The notes beneath the pieces were generated by a model that saw only the letters and a program-made list of their open reading frames with translations, was not told the origin of the DNA and made no database searches. Positions 37,276-45,906 of a DNA stretch of 64,000 bases are shown here, in pieces. Position 1 is the first letter of the stretch; the number at the start of each line of letters is the position of its first letter. Source of the DNA: Bacteroidia bacterium (GTDB lineage Bacteria > Bacteroidota > Bacteroidia > Flavobacteriales_D > Cryomorphaceae); the NCBI GenBank assembly GCA_030427905.1, contig JAUICL010000001.1, positions 992,001-1,056,000 of the forward strand. Direction: 5' to 3'. The position numbers and the translations under genes were made by a program.

Positions 37276-37552
37276 GCCCACCGTCGCTATAGCTATGGTG
37301 GGCGAGATCCGGCGTCGCTAAGGCTATGGCAGACAATGCCCACCTTCTCTAAAAAATTGGTGAATGATGCCCACCTTCGCTATAGCTATGGTGGGCGATA
37401 CCCACCGCCGCTAAAGCTTTGGCGGGAGATCCGCCGTCGCTAAGGCTATGGCGGAAAAGTGGAGGTCTCCGCCGAAGCCTGATACGAGAAGAAAGTTGTT
37501 GAGGTAAATAACAAAAAAAGCCCGCCGTCGCTCTTAAGGAGCTATGGCGGGC
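37276..37552. repeat. Cluster of about six palindromic repeats
   Basis: Units of about 28-33 bases of the form CCGCC-gTCGCTaaaGCTATG-GCGGG recur, with GCCCACC...GGTGGGC at 37,276-37,303, further copies near 37,310, 37,370, 37,400 and 37,430, and GCCCGCC...GGCGGGC at 37,520-37,552. Arm changes are compensated (CCCACC/GGTGGG versus CCCGCC/GGCGGG), so folding seems to be kept. They occupy most of the 570-base gap before the integrase; the open frame through them is not a real gene. Confidence 0.8.
37513..37552 (-). terminator. Intrinsic terminator-like hairpin (minus strand)
   Basis: Read on the minus strand, the 7 bp stem GCCCGCC/GGCGGGC with extra inner pairing is followed by seven T. It could stop transcripts entering from the right, although the nearest right-hand genes are on the plus strand. 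It is also the last unit of the palindromic repeat cluster. Confidence 0.5.
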
Positions 37553-37688
37553 GAAGGTGGAGCCGGAGGAACTAGAACCTATTTTGCCTTATTTGTCATG
37601 AATGCCTTTCTGTTACTGCTGTTATGATCTATATAGAGCTGGTTTTATATTTGAATAGGAGAAATGAGATTAAATAAGGTGAAAAAGA

Positions 37689-37712
37689 TTTGTCCCCTTA
37701 TTTGTCCCCTAG
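37689..37712. repeat. Tandem 12 bp repeat, candidate integrase site
   Basis: Two adjacent copies, TTTGTCCCCTTA and TTTGTCCCCTAG, end 33 bases before the integrase start. A partial copy CTTATTTGTC occurs near 37,590. Such repeats next to an integrase often are arm- or core-binding sites. I could not find the matching copy at a right end. Confidence 0.4.
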
Positions 37713-37745
37713 AATCATTATATTTGAATTGTTAATTCGATGTAA

Positions 37746-38984
37746 ATGCCAGAAGCAAAGTTCATTCTTAAAGAGCCTAATTCAAAAAGTGAAACGCTTG
37801 TGTATCTCTTTTTCAACTTTAACTACCAGCGTTTAAAATATTCTACTGGAGAAAAGGTTCATCCCAAATTTTGGAATGCGAAAAAGCAGCGGGTGAAAGA
37901 GACGAGTCAATTTGTTCAATTCCCTGAGTTTAATCAGCGGCTGAGTAATATTGAGAGCGCCGTGAAGGTGGCTTATTACAAGCTCTTAAACAATAAAGAT
38001 GTTGTTAGTCCTGACATTCTCAAACAACGACTTTTAGAAGAATTAGGAGAAGGTCGCCCTCAGGTGAAATTGGATTTTATACAATGGATGGAAAAGGAGA
38101 TCGAAGGGATGAAAAATGATAAGAAGTATGGCTCGATCCAAGTATATAGAACTCTGTTGAGGCATTTAAAGGAATTTTCTAAAAGCAAGGGATATGTTCT
38201 GAACTTTGACACCATTAACCTAGATTTCTATGAGCAGTTTAAGACCTATATTCTTGTAGAGAAAGGGTTGTTGACAAACACATTTGGGAAGCAAATTAAA
38301 ACCCTTAAGACCTTCTTGAATTTGGCTACAGAAAAAGGTGTTAACTCAAACTTGGCATATAAAAGTCGTTTGTTTAGAGCCACGCTTGAGGATGTTGACC
38401 ACATCTATCTTACGCTCGAAGAGCTAGATTCGCTTCATCAATTGGATCTCACGTATAAGCCATACCTTGATCGGGTAAGAGATCTATTTCTCATAGGATG
38501 CTTTACTGGATTACGGTTTTCTGATTTTACCCAACTGAAAGGTGAAAACCTTGAGAAGGCCGGGCATGGGTATGTTTTTAATGTGAAAACTCAAAAAACT
38601 AATGAGCGCGTTGTTATTCCTGTGAAGCCAATTTTGATGTCGATTTGGGAGAAGTATGACGGGACCTTACCACGCGCGATTTCTAATCAGAAAATGAACA
38701 AGTATTTGAAGGAGCTCGGGAAAGCTGCAGGAATCACCAACAATACAACTTTAAAACGAACTAGTGGTAAGCAAGTTAAGGAAGTGATCCGACCAAAAAA
38801 CGAATTTATCACCACCCATACGGCAAGAAGAAGTTTTGCAACAAATGCTTACCTGGAAGGAGTGCCAGCCATCAGTATAATGAAGTTTACTGGTCATCGA
38901 ACTGAGAGCTCATTTATGAAATATATCAAAGTTTCACAGGAAAGAAATGCATTGCTTCTAATGAATCACGATTTTTTTAAATGA
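37746..38984 (+). CDS. Tyrosine recombinase/integrase
   Basis: 412 residues. An arm-type N-terminus (about 1-100), a SAM-like core-binding domain (about 105-205) and a catalytic domain with R257 (TGLRFSDF), H358-x-x-R361 (HTARRSF), H384 (TGHRTESS) and nucleophile Y393 are all present, so it should be active. It is of the kind found in Bacteroidota conjugative and satellite elements. It would integrate and excise the element by site-specific recombination. Confidence 0.93.
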   Translation: MPEAKFILKEPNSKSETLVYLFFNFNYQRLKYSTGEKVHPKFWNAKKQRVKETSQFVQFPEFNQRLSNIESAVKVAYYKLLNNKDVVSPDILKQRLLEELGEGRPQVKLDFIQWMEKEIEGMKNDKKYGSIQVYRTLLRHLKEFSKSKGYVLNFDTINLDFYEQFKTYILVEKGLLTNTFGKQIKTLKTFLNLATEKGVNSNLAYKSRLFRATLEDVDHIYLTLEELDSLHQLDLTYKPYLDRVRDLFLIGCFTGLRFSDFTQLKGENLEKAGHGYVFNVKTQKTNERVVIPVKPILMSIWEKYDGTLPRAISNQKMNKYLKELGKAAGITNNTTLKRTSGKQVKEVIRPKNEFITTHTARRSFATNAYLEGVPAISIMKFTGHRTESSFMKYIKVSQERNALLLMNHDFFK

Positions 38985-39002
38985 GTTTTAATACTTAGAC
39001 AG

Positions 39003-39629
39003 ATGAACGAAAAAGACAGATTTGATATGACCAATTATTTCACCAATTTTCAAGGAGCGTTATATCAATTTAGGAATGATCTAAAAAATGAAAAGACTGA
39101 ACGAGAAGCATCAGTTGAAGGCAGCTCAAAAAAAGATTACAGGAGTCAGCTGGAAAACGTAAACCTGAGTATTCTAGACGTTGGTCCAGAAATAGAAAAG
39201 TTTAAAGACGAGTTTATTAATGATCTGGAAACCCAAAAAGATGCTGTGGAACAATTAATTCAGCTTATTGATGATTCTAGGGAAATGGTCGATAGCATCA
39301 CTTTGGAACAAAATGAAAAGAGACATGAGTTATTAGATCATTTAGAATCAATTTTACATCATAGGTTCTCAGAAGCGCTTTCGTCCACACCTATATTTAA
39401 GCTTCGCTTAAACGCTGACAAAACCGTTGTATGTTATCTTTTTCAGCAGTTAAAAAATATCACTGTTGATGGAGAGAATAAAGTTCTGTCTCAGACCAAT
39501 AGAGAATTAGCTAAGTTTCTCATACGATACGTTGAAGGTTATGAAAACCTCCAAGTACAGGACTTGACCAACCGATTTTCCAGAAAAGCTCCTAAAAAGA
39601 GAAGAATTGAAGTAAAAGCTGTAGGTTAG
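39003..39629 (+). CDS. Hypothetical coiled-coil protein of the element
   Basis: 208 residues, mostly helical, with a long acidic coiled coil (about 40-110) and a basic C-terminus (KAPKKRRIEVKAVG) that could bind DNA. The last third has LNADKTVVCYLFQQLKNI and TNRELAKFLIRYVEGYENLQ, a pattern seen in helical Bacteroidota mobile-element proteins. It follows the integrase by 18 bases. Function unknown. Confidence 0.6.
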   Translation: MNEKDRFDMTNYFTNFQGALYQFRNDLKNEKTEREASVEGSSKKDYRSQLENVNLSILDVGPEIEKFKDEFINDLETQKDAVEQLIQLIDDSREMVDSITLEQNEKRHELLDHLESILHHRFSEALSSTPIFKLRLNADKTVVCYLFQQLKNITVDGENKVLSQTNRELAKFLIRYVEGYENLQVQDLTNRFSRKAPKKRRIEVKAVG

Positions 39630-39724
39630 TTTTGATCTCATTTGCTGTTTTTATCTTACAGTAAAATCTACACTTCATTTTTTATCAGGCAATTTTTTTC
39701 TGCCTTTGGGTCATCTAAACGCCG

Positions 39725-40072
39725 ATGGCCATGGAAAAAATCATTTTAACACAAGTACCCTTATCTGAATTAGAAGAAAGGCTAGCTATAGTTTTTGAGG
39801 AGAAGCTGAGTAGCTATATCCAAAAACAAGTATTACCCCAAACCGATGCTGAGAATGAATATCTAACAAGGAAAGAGGTTTCCAAGAAGCTTAGAATCTC
39901 ATTACCTACTTTAAACTCACTTACCAAAGAGGGTGTGATAACGGGTTACAGGATAGGAACCAGAGTGCTGTACAAATGGGATGAAGTAGAATCTGTTCTA
40001 AAAGTAATTTCTTCAAATAAGTACAAAAGGAAGGATAGTATTTCTAAGATACGATCATCTCCAATAAAGTAA
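39725..40072 (+). CDS. Helix-turn-helix protein (excisionase/AlpA-like)
   Basis: 115 residues. YLTRKEVSKKLRISLPTLN and LTKEGVITGYRIGTRVLYKW are the MerR/excisionase-type winged helix (HTH_17), preceded by a helix that may dimerise. Such proteins assist excision or control early genes of integrated elements. An in-frame ATG six bases downstream is an alternative start. Confidence 0.8.
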   Translation: MAMEKIILTQVPLSELEERLAIVFEEKLSSYIQKQVLPQTDAENEYLTRKEVSKKLRISLPTLNSLTKEGVITGYRIGTRVLYKWDEVESVLKVISSNKYKRKDSISKIRSSPIK

Positions 40073-40123
40073 CTTTTTCATCAGATCTCTTAATAAGATC
40101 GATATGTCCCCCATTTCTGAGAC

Positions 40124-41083
40124 ATGATAGACTCCATCAAAATATCCAAATACCTCTCTCCTCAAGAAGTAGAATCTATGCTTCATTTACACGAACCAGA
40201 AGAAGAACTGGTCAACAGAAAAACAGGAGAATTACTCTTCAAGTCGAACATTGGAAATAATTTTACTGTTGTTGTACGAGGCTCCTGCTTAAAGGTCTAC
40301 GGTAGCCTTTCCAAATTATATTTTGGGAGCAATACTAAATCCTTATTGTGGTATCAGGTCAAACCTGCAATCCAAAAGCTGGAAGAAGTTGTTGGTGTAA
40401 ATCTCAAGTCGGCTAAAATAACGAGGCTGGATATTGAATCTACATTCTTATTGCCGAATACAGTAAAAAGTTACTTTTCGATTTTAGGAGATAATCGATT
40501 CTTCAAAAGTAGGTTCCAAGATAAAACAACTCTTTATTATAAAAACTATTCCAGGACTCTCTGCTTTTATGATAAGTCCAAAAAATCTCGTGCTGATAAA
40601 GAAGACTTCTTCACCGAATCTGACCATGCCATGCGTGTGGAGTTTCGAATGTTCAGTGCGTATTTGAAATTATTTGCGAAAAAAGTAGATCGGAACGCGA
40701 TGCTCATTCAGGATTTATTTGATCAGGAGATTCAAAGAGATCTGCTCAATCTTTGGCTTCAGCATTACAACGATATCACTAAAACCACTAGTCTTAAGCT
40801 TGATATGACAGAGGTATCTGGCGTGAAGGACTTTAAGGAAGTGTTACAAGCAGCGGGAATTGAAAAATTAGGAGGCGTCAATCAAGTCATCTCAATGATT
40901 GATAGTGCTAGGGCGGACAATCAAGATATGGACCGAAAGCTCGTGAGTAGATTAAAAGGAGTAGTTAGAACCCAAAATAGGAACCCCTTAGTAGCCACTC
41001 CAAGTCAGCAAATTGCTGAACTGACCGCTACCATTGCTATTGCATACATAGCAAATCTTCTTGGCATCCATGAAAGCTACTAA
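40124..41083 (+). CDS. Rolling-circle replication initiator-like protein
   Basis: 319 residues. VYGSLSKLYFGSN, ITRLDIESTFLL, TTLYYKNYSRTLCFYDKSKK and MRVEFRMFSAYLKLF follow the motif order of the phage/plasmid replication protein II/X family (GSLxKxxxG, LxRxDI, KxLxxYDK, LRxExR). Members nick one strand with a tyrosine to start replication. In this element it would allow copying after excision. The assignment is by motif order only. Confidence 0.65.
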   Translation: MIDSIKISKYLSPQEVESMLHLHEPEEELVNRKTGELLFKSNIGNNFTVVVRGSCLKVYGSLSKLYFGSNTKSLLWYQVKPAIQKLEEVVGVNLKSAKITRLDIESTFLLPNTVKSYFSILGDNRFFKSRFQDKTTLYYKNYSRTLCFYDKSKKSRADKEDFFTESDHAMRVEFRMFSAYLKLFAKKVDRNAMLIQDLFDQEIQRDLLNLWLQHYNDITKTTSLKLDMTEVSGVKDFKEVLQAAGIEKLGGVNQVISMIDSARADNQDMDRKLVSRLKGVVRTQNRNPLVATPSQQIAELTATIAIAYIANLLGIHESY

Positions 41084-41435
41084 TGCCGTAGTTCTTACAA
41101 GAACATCACAAGTAGCCAAACTCCTAATTGAAGGCAAAGGCCGCGAACATATAGTTCAATATGGTTCTGAAAATTGGGGTGTTGGTGAGCGTCAAACAGA
41201 CAAATACATCAAAAAAGCTAAAGATATCATAGCTCGAGATGTCGTGAAGAATGTCAAATATGACTATGCAAAAGCCTTGATGAGGTATGAGCACTTATTC
41301 GAGCTGGCCATATCGAGAAATGATTACAGAGCTGCAGTTCTTATCAACAAAGAAATTGCATCTCTACAGGGACTCTATAAAACCAAGGTAGAACATTCGG
41401 GAGAAGTAAAATTCATCTCTGGATTACCAGATTAG
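41070..41435 (+). CDS. Terminase small subunit-like protein
   Basis: 121 residues from ATG 41,070 (a TTG nine bases earlier is possible). An N-terminal HTH-like region with GVGERQTDKYIKKAKDII is followed by helices and the tail GLYKTKVEHSGEVKFI, very like the end of phage TerS proteins. It would recognise the packaging site. It overlaps the Rep gene by 14 bases and precedes TerL by 4. Confidence 0.72.
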   Translation: MKATNAVVLTRTSQVAKLLIEGKGREHIVQYGSENWGVGERQTDKYIKKAKDIIARDVVKNVKYDYAKALMRYEHLFELAISRNDYRAAVLINKEIASLQGLYKTKVEHSGEVKFISGLPD

Positions 41436-41439
41436 ACCT

Positions 41440-42756
41440 ATGGAAGTCAATTTCCGTGAATTTTATACTCCTAAAGCCAAACAGGCGGAAGCTCATGCCT
41501 GTAGGGCCAAATACCTCCTGTTTGGTGGTGCAATGGGGGGAGGTAAGAGCTGGTTCTTATGTGCTGAAGCAATAAAAAATGCCATGATGTTTCCTGGGAA
41601 TCGTTTGGTCATTGTGAGAAAAGAGCTCTCGGTATTGAGAAAGACTATTTTGGTGACATTTCAGTCTATTTGCCCATCTGCTATCATTGCTAATTTTAAC
41701 CAGAGCAGCTTAAAAGTAACTTTTATTAATGGCTCTGTTCTCTACTTCTTGGATGCAAACAAATCCAAAGATCCTTTGTTCAATAAGCTCAAAGGACTTG
41801 AAATAGGATGGTTTGGAATAGATGAAGCAAACGAAGTAGCAATAGAAGCTTACCAGATACTTAAAACGCGTCTCAGGTGGGTTTTGCCCAATGGAGACAC
41901 TCCACGTTACGAAGGTAGGCTTACAAGTAACCCTGAGAACTGTTGGCTGCTTCCAACTTTTATCACTTCGAATAGTGAATCAGAAGCTTATATCCAGTCG
42001 TTGACATCTGATAACTTTGATCAAGAGAGTGAGTATTATCAATCTTTGGAAGAGACTTTCAAGGACAATCCTACACTCAAACAAAAGTACCTCCTTGGAG
42101 ATTGGACGCTTGTGGATAGCATTAATCAATTAATTCCTTCCAAGTCACTAGCATTATGTTCAAATCCAATTGTGAGCGATTATCCGACTTCGCTTGGGAT
42201 CGATCCAAGTAGGTACGGAGATGATAGAACGGCTTTTGTCTTGCTGAAGGAAGGTAATGTTGAGCTTATTGAAACGTACGATAAGACCTCAACGAATCAA
42301 ATAGTCACCAAGACTATTGAATTGATTGAAGAATATAATATTGATCCAGAAAACGTGGGAATTGACGGTGTTGGAATAGGTGCTGGGATAATTGACAGCT
42401 TGAATGGGTCGGACTACCACGTTAAAGAATTAATTGGTGGAGAAAAACCGGTTGAAGTCTACCATGAAGAAGCTTTTAAGCCATTCAACTTAAGGTCCCA
42501 GATGTACTATGAGCTGAGAAAAGACATCCTCGCAAAACAGCTAGGCTCAATCTCCGATCCTTCTCTTGTTTCTGAATTATCCGCTATCCAATATGAGATA
42601 AGCACTGAAAAGACCGTAAAGATTGCTACCAAAGAAATGATCAAGAAGGTCTATGGTAAAAGCCCTGATATTGCTGATGCTCTGTGTTACGCGAATTGGG
42701 TGAAAACTTGGAGGGATGGCTTTCCATATTTCTTACCAATTTCTGGTGGAAGATGA
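41440..42756 (+). CDS. Phage terminase large subunit
   Basis: 438 residues. Walker A FGGAMGGGKSW (residues 28-38), Walker B WFGIDEANE (about 127), a coupling region, and a RNase H-like nuclease with LGIDPSRYGDDRTAFVLL and VGIDGVGIGAGIID, ending in SPDIADALCYANW. All key acidic residues look present, so an active packaging motor is predicted. There are no head or tail genes after it. Confidence 0.92.
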   Translation: MEVNFREFYTPKAKQAEAHACRAKYLLFGGAMGGGKSWFLCAEAIKNAMMFPGNRLVIVRKELSVLRKTILVTFQSICPSAIIANFNQSSLKVTFINGSVLYFLDANKSKDPLFNKLKGLEIGWFGIDEANEVAIEAYQILKTRLRWVLPNGDTPRYEGRLTSNPENCWLLPTFITSNSESEAYIQSLTSDNFDQESEYYQSLEETFKDNPTLKQKYLLGDWTLVDSINQLIPSKSLALCSNPIVSDYPTSLGIDPSRYGDDRTAFVLLKEGNVELIETYDKTSTNQIVTKTIELIEEYNIDPENVGIDGVGIGAGIIDSLNGSDYHVKELIGGEKPVEVYHEEAFKPFNLRSQMYYELRKDILAKQLGSISDPSLVSELSAIQYEISTEKTVKIATKEMIKKVYGKSPDIADALCYANWVKTWRDGFPYFLPISGGR

Positions 42757-42906
42757 AATCGTCAACAAAAAATCAGCTTCAAACAAATCAAGTTCATACT
42801 CAACTATTCACATCGACGAGAAAAAAATGAACCAGCTATAATTCCATTGGAGTATAATCCTGATTCATTTTAAGTGAATTTTCTGCGCCAGTCCACTTCA
42901 AGTCCT

Positions 42907-43317
42907 TTAGACGGTGAAATACGTTTCAAGGAGTGCTGTTCGTCCAGATGAATTAACGGTTGTTTCATTAAAAGGAAAACTATACTTGTATTCTATGTTT
43001 TCTGCTGGTTTATGCTTAAAAATGTATGCAGCTTCAACTCTTTCTCTGCTTATAGGTGAGACATAGCCTGTGGAAAAGCAAAGTTCCTGACCAGTGGTCA
43101 AATGTCCTCTCCAGTTGTACCACTTTTCATGATTTGATATTCGACTTTTAACATCACCCGCCTCACCTATATAGATTAGCTTTTGCAGTGATACGCTGTC
43201 CGAAGATTTGTCATAGGTAGCTGCATATACAAAATACACACCTGAGTGAGCTGGTATACCAGAGATCGCACTCTGCCTCCAATATCCGTCGGTTTTAACT
43301 AAATAACTTTGTTTCAT
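42907..43317 (-). CDS. GIY-YIG nuclease-like protein
   Basis: 136 residues. GVYFVYAATY and LIYIGEAGDVKSRISNHEKW form the GIY-YIG core with the conserved Arg, and RVEAAYIFKHKPAENIEY holds the metal-binding Glu and the typical K-P-x2-N end. It is on the opposite strand to the terminase and divergent from the sigma factor. It may be a homing-type or restriction-like nuclease of the element. Confidence 0.75.
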   Translation of the reverse strand: MKQSYLVKTDGYWRQSAISGIPAHSGVYFVYAATYDKSSDSVSLQKLIYIGEAGDVKSRISNHEKWYNWRGHLTTGQELCFSTGYVSPISRERVEAAYIFKHKPAENIEYKYSFPFNETTVNSSGRTALLETYFTV

Positions 43318-43668
43318 AATTACTATTACTATTTATATTCAAGACTAATTTACTTTGATGATTATATTGGTTTTAAGTAGTTTAGGTGATGTGGTCCACC
43401 TTAAGATTGATGAACGCTTTGATTAATAATCCACCCTATTTCTGAATTTTTTCTACGACCCCTGGAAAAGAGTATATCCAAAATTGTCCTTTTGGTACTT
43501 ATCTGGTCTTTGCCACTAGTTTTGAGACTTTTTACCCGGACCTAGTCTTTTTTTTCTTGATATTACATGGTGTAAGATTTATGTTATTAACTTGTGTTCT
43601 TGAACATACCAAAACCGTTACAAATCATTTTGTAACGGTTTTGAGTATATGTATTGAGATCTTAAGAA
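43318..43668. other. Divergent spacer with a strong inverted repeat
   Basis: This 351-base gap separates two divergent genes. Apart from the inverted repeat at 43,611-43,642 I see no gene and no known RNA. Confidence 0.4.
43611..43642. promoter_or_regulatory. 14 bp perfect inverted repeat, probable operator
   Basis: AAAACCGTTACAAA and TTTGTAACGGTTTT are exact reverse complements around a 4-base spacer. Because both neighbouring genes are transcribed away from it, it is unlikely to be their terminator. It lies 26 bases before the sigma factor start and is a good candidate for a repressor site. Confidence 0.6.
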
Positions 43669-44316
43669 TTGGAACAGATTAAGGAATCGTATTCCGGTTA
43701 TGCAGCCGATGACTTATTAGTTGTCATTTCAATGATTGATGATGAACCTGAAGAAGCGAAGGGCGCTTACATAGAACTGGTTAATCGTTTCAGAAATAAG
43801 CTTGTTGAGTATTGTATGGTCAAATGCAAGGCTAACCATAAAGACGTTAACTACGCGGTTGACATTGTGTGGAATGTCTTCTATCGCATTAAAAACAGCC
43901 CTGATGGCTTTACTATGAGCAAGGCAAATACAGATGATCATGAAGAAGCCGTATTAGCATATTTGAAGGGTATTGCTCGAAGAGAGTTCTATGATTTGTT
44001 TTATCCAAGAAAAAAATCGAAAGTAATAGAGTATGACTTCAAAGTGGATACATCGAAGGAAGGTACAGAACTTTATAATCGTAAAGTGTTGAAGGGAATA
44101 AACGATGAAGTAGTAAAAGTACTTTCAAAGCTGAGCTGGAAGGAGAGAGAAGTGTTTCTGGCCTATCTTGAATTTGCCCCAAATGGTGAGTATTTACCAC
44201 GAGAGATTGGTGACCAATTAAGAGAGTCTCTTCAACTCGCTGGAGAGTCAACTCTGAGGGTTTACAATAAAAGAGCAAAAGAAAAGCTACAAACTTTATT
44301 AAACGCAACGTCATGA
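43669..44316 (+). CDS. ECF-like sigma-70 family factor
   Basis: 215 residues from TTG 43,669; an in-frame stop just upstream excludes an earlier start. Region 2-like sequence (YIELVNRFRNKLVEYCM, NYAVDIVWNVFYRI) and region 4-like sequence (LSWKEREVFLAYLEF, LREIG-type helix, STLRVYNKRAKEKLQTLL) fit a divergent ECF sigma factor. It overlaps the next gene by 4 bases and may be controlled by the protease two genes downstream. Confidence 0.72.
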   Translation: MEQIKESYSGYAADDLLVVISMIDDEPEEAKGAYIELVNRFRNKLVEYCMVKCKANHKDVNYAVDIVWNVFYRIKNSPDGFTMSKANTDDHEEAVLAYLKGIARREFYDLFYPRKKSKVIEYDFKVDTSKEGTELYNRKVLKGINDEVVKVLSKLSWKEREVFLAYLEFAPNGEYLPREIGDQLRESLQLAGESTLRVYNKRAKEKLQTLLNATS

Positions 44317-44648
44317 AGAAATACATAAAGTCTTACGAGGATCTTGTCAATTCTTTACGAGTAACGGGTCATTTATTCCCATTTACGCCCCAAGAGCTTC
44401 AAAATGCGGCTAAGCTATATATTGATATTGACTACACTTTATTGAGCGAAAAGGTTGTGGCCGAAGAAATATGGGAAGCTGATGCTCCGCGAACTAAGAC
44501 TATTGAGTTGCTGGCGATAGATAAACAGGATCTTAAAATTTCATCATCGTGGGCTATTGCGGCAAGGGGGAACCCGAACTTATCTAAAGCCACTTTAGAT
44601 AAAATTCGCAAGAATCAACAAAAAGGTGGGGGTAGTGATCAGTCTTAA
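44313..44648 (+). CDS. Hypothetical small protein between sigma factor and protease
   Basis: 111 residues, soluble. SYEDLVNSLRVTGHLFPFTP and NPNLSKATLDKIRKNQQKG give a helical start and a basic end. I do not recognise it. The ATGA overlap with the sigma factor and 23-base overlap with the protease gene imply co-translation; it may be an antagonist of the sigma factor that the protease removes. That role is inferred. Confidence 0.55.
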   Translation: MKKYIKSYEDLVNSLRVTGHLFPFTPQELQNAAKLYIDIDYTLLSEKVVAEEIWEADAPRTKTIELLAIDKQDLKISSSWAIAARGNPNLSKATLDKIRKNQQKGGGSDQS

Positions 44649-45420
44649 TAGAAAAAAGACTTTAAACCAGTTGGCTGAAGATATCACAGAACTTTTCGCC
44701 TTTGGTGAAGTCACACTTCCGGAAAAAATTGCTGAAGAGAACGGAATCAAATATTACTATGATTGGTATGATGATGATTTTGACGGGCTTCAAATCTATG
44801 ATGGTGGAGAATTTCATACTCACATTAACCTTAATAGAGTTGGAAGCAGAGATTCAAATAGAGCAAGGTTTACGTTTGGACATGAGTTAGGGCACTTCTT
44901 TATAGAAGAACATCATATCGAACTAATGAAAGGGTACCACGCTTCGAAGTATGACCCAAAAGAAACTAACTTGATCGAACTTGAAGCAAATTTCTTTAGT
45001 GCTGCCCTTTTGATGCCAAGTAAAAAGTTCAAAGAGATATGCTTTAAGAAACCATTTTCATTAGATCTAATATCTGAGCTTTCTTCATTCTTTCAAATAA
45101 GCAATCTTGCAGCGATTCTAAGATTTGTAGAAGTGGGAACATTTCCTCTCATGGTGGCTTATTGCAGAGATGGAATACTTGAGTGGGTGATAAGAAGCGA
45201 AGATTTTCCATATAAAGTCTTCAGGGCTAAAATTAAAAGTTCTGTTCCTCCTACTTCTGTTGTCGGCGAATACTTCAGATTAGGAGAAACATCAAAATAT
45301 ACAGCAGTAGAAGAAATAGAGGCGGATGATTGGTTTCAATATGCAGGTTCAACCACAATGTATGAGCAATGCTATTATTCAGAATATGGTTTCGTAATTA
45401 GTTTGATATGGCCAGAGTAA
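44626..45420 (+). CDS. ImmA/IrrE family metallopeptidase
   Basis: 264 residues from GTG 44,626 (or GTG 44,635). RFTFGHELGHFFIEEHH holds the zinc motif H86-E-L-G-H90, and ELEANFFSAALLMP gives the third ligand near E120, both standard for ImmA/IrrE. Such proteases cleave repressors or anti-sigma-like proteins upon stress. Here it is translationally linked to a sigma factor and a small protein. Confidence 0.9.
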   Translation: MGVVISLNRKKTLNQLAEDITELFAFGEVTLPEKIAEENGIKYYYDWYDDDFDGLQIYDGGEFHTHINLNRVGSRDSNRARFTFGHELGHFFIEEHHIELMKGYHASKYDPKETNLIELEANFFSAALLMPSKKFKEICFKKPFSLDLISELSSFFQISNLAAILRFVEVGTFPLMVAYCRDGILEWVIRSEDFPYKVFRAKIKSSVPPTSVVGEYFRLGETSKYTAVEEIEADDWFQYAGSTTMYEQCYYSEYGFVISLIWPE

Positions 45421-45906
45421 ACAAATCATTTATACTTCATCAGGCCATCTCAAAAGGTCTAGTTCAGTCAAGCCTCGTTTTAAAAAAAGTAATTTTTCTA
45501 ATCAATTAAATTCCTATCAGATAATAAATCGTCTCTCATCACTACACCGTCCCAGACAAGTGAGAAAAGATCTCTTCACCTTCACTATTAGAAAGTTAAT
45601 CACGAATATCAATATTCAAAGTGCAAGGCGTGGCTATGAAGAAGATAAACAAGGATCATGTCTTGAGATGTACTGACTGAGACGATTAAATAGTTTCTGT
45701 AACAATTGACCTACACTGGGCTTCAAGAACGGACTGAATCAGCAAAAGACCTTATTAGCCTAGATTCATTACGTCAAACTTGCTAAATGAGTTACTACTA
45801 GAGCTTGATGATTAGGGCTCAGGACTCATTCATGCACGTCTAAAGTTCAAATTCGCGTGTTTTTTGGCTATGCTAAATTTCTTTAATTTTAAATAAAAAG
45901 ATTTCG
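45421..45906. other. 486-base spacer before the ABC/nuclease operon
   Basis: I see no coding sequence, strong inverted repeat or known RNA. The A/T-rich end (TAAATTTC near 45,874) is close to a -7 element and probably holds the operon promoter, but no clear -33 box is visible. Confidence 0.35.

Larger units (their letters stand above)
37689..42756. mobile_element. Integrated element: integrase, Rep, terminase (satellite-like)
   Basis: Integrase, a small coiled-coil protein, an HTH protein, a rolling-circle-type replication initiator, and small and large terminase subunits lie in one direction. No portal, capsid, tail or lysis gene follows in the window. The left edge is placed at the repeats beside the integrase; the right edge is unknown and the element may run into the defence genes beyond 42,756. 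Confidence 0.6.

Noticed and set aside
37246-37443. Open frame through the palindromic repeats
   Set aside because: The peptide only reflects the repeated hairpin units and has no family or ribosome site support.
37276-37552. CRISPR array
   Set aside because: The repeats are palindromic, vary in sequence and have irregular short spacing; no cas genes are near.
37182-37745. tRNA gene as integration site of the element
   Set aside because: No cloverleaf, T-loop GTTCGA-type sequence or CCA end was seen here or elsewhere in the window.
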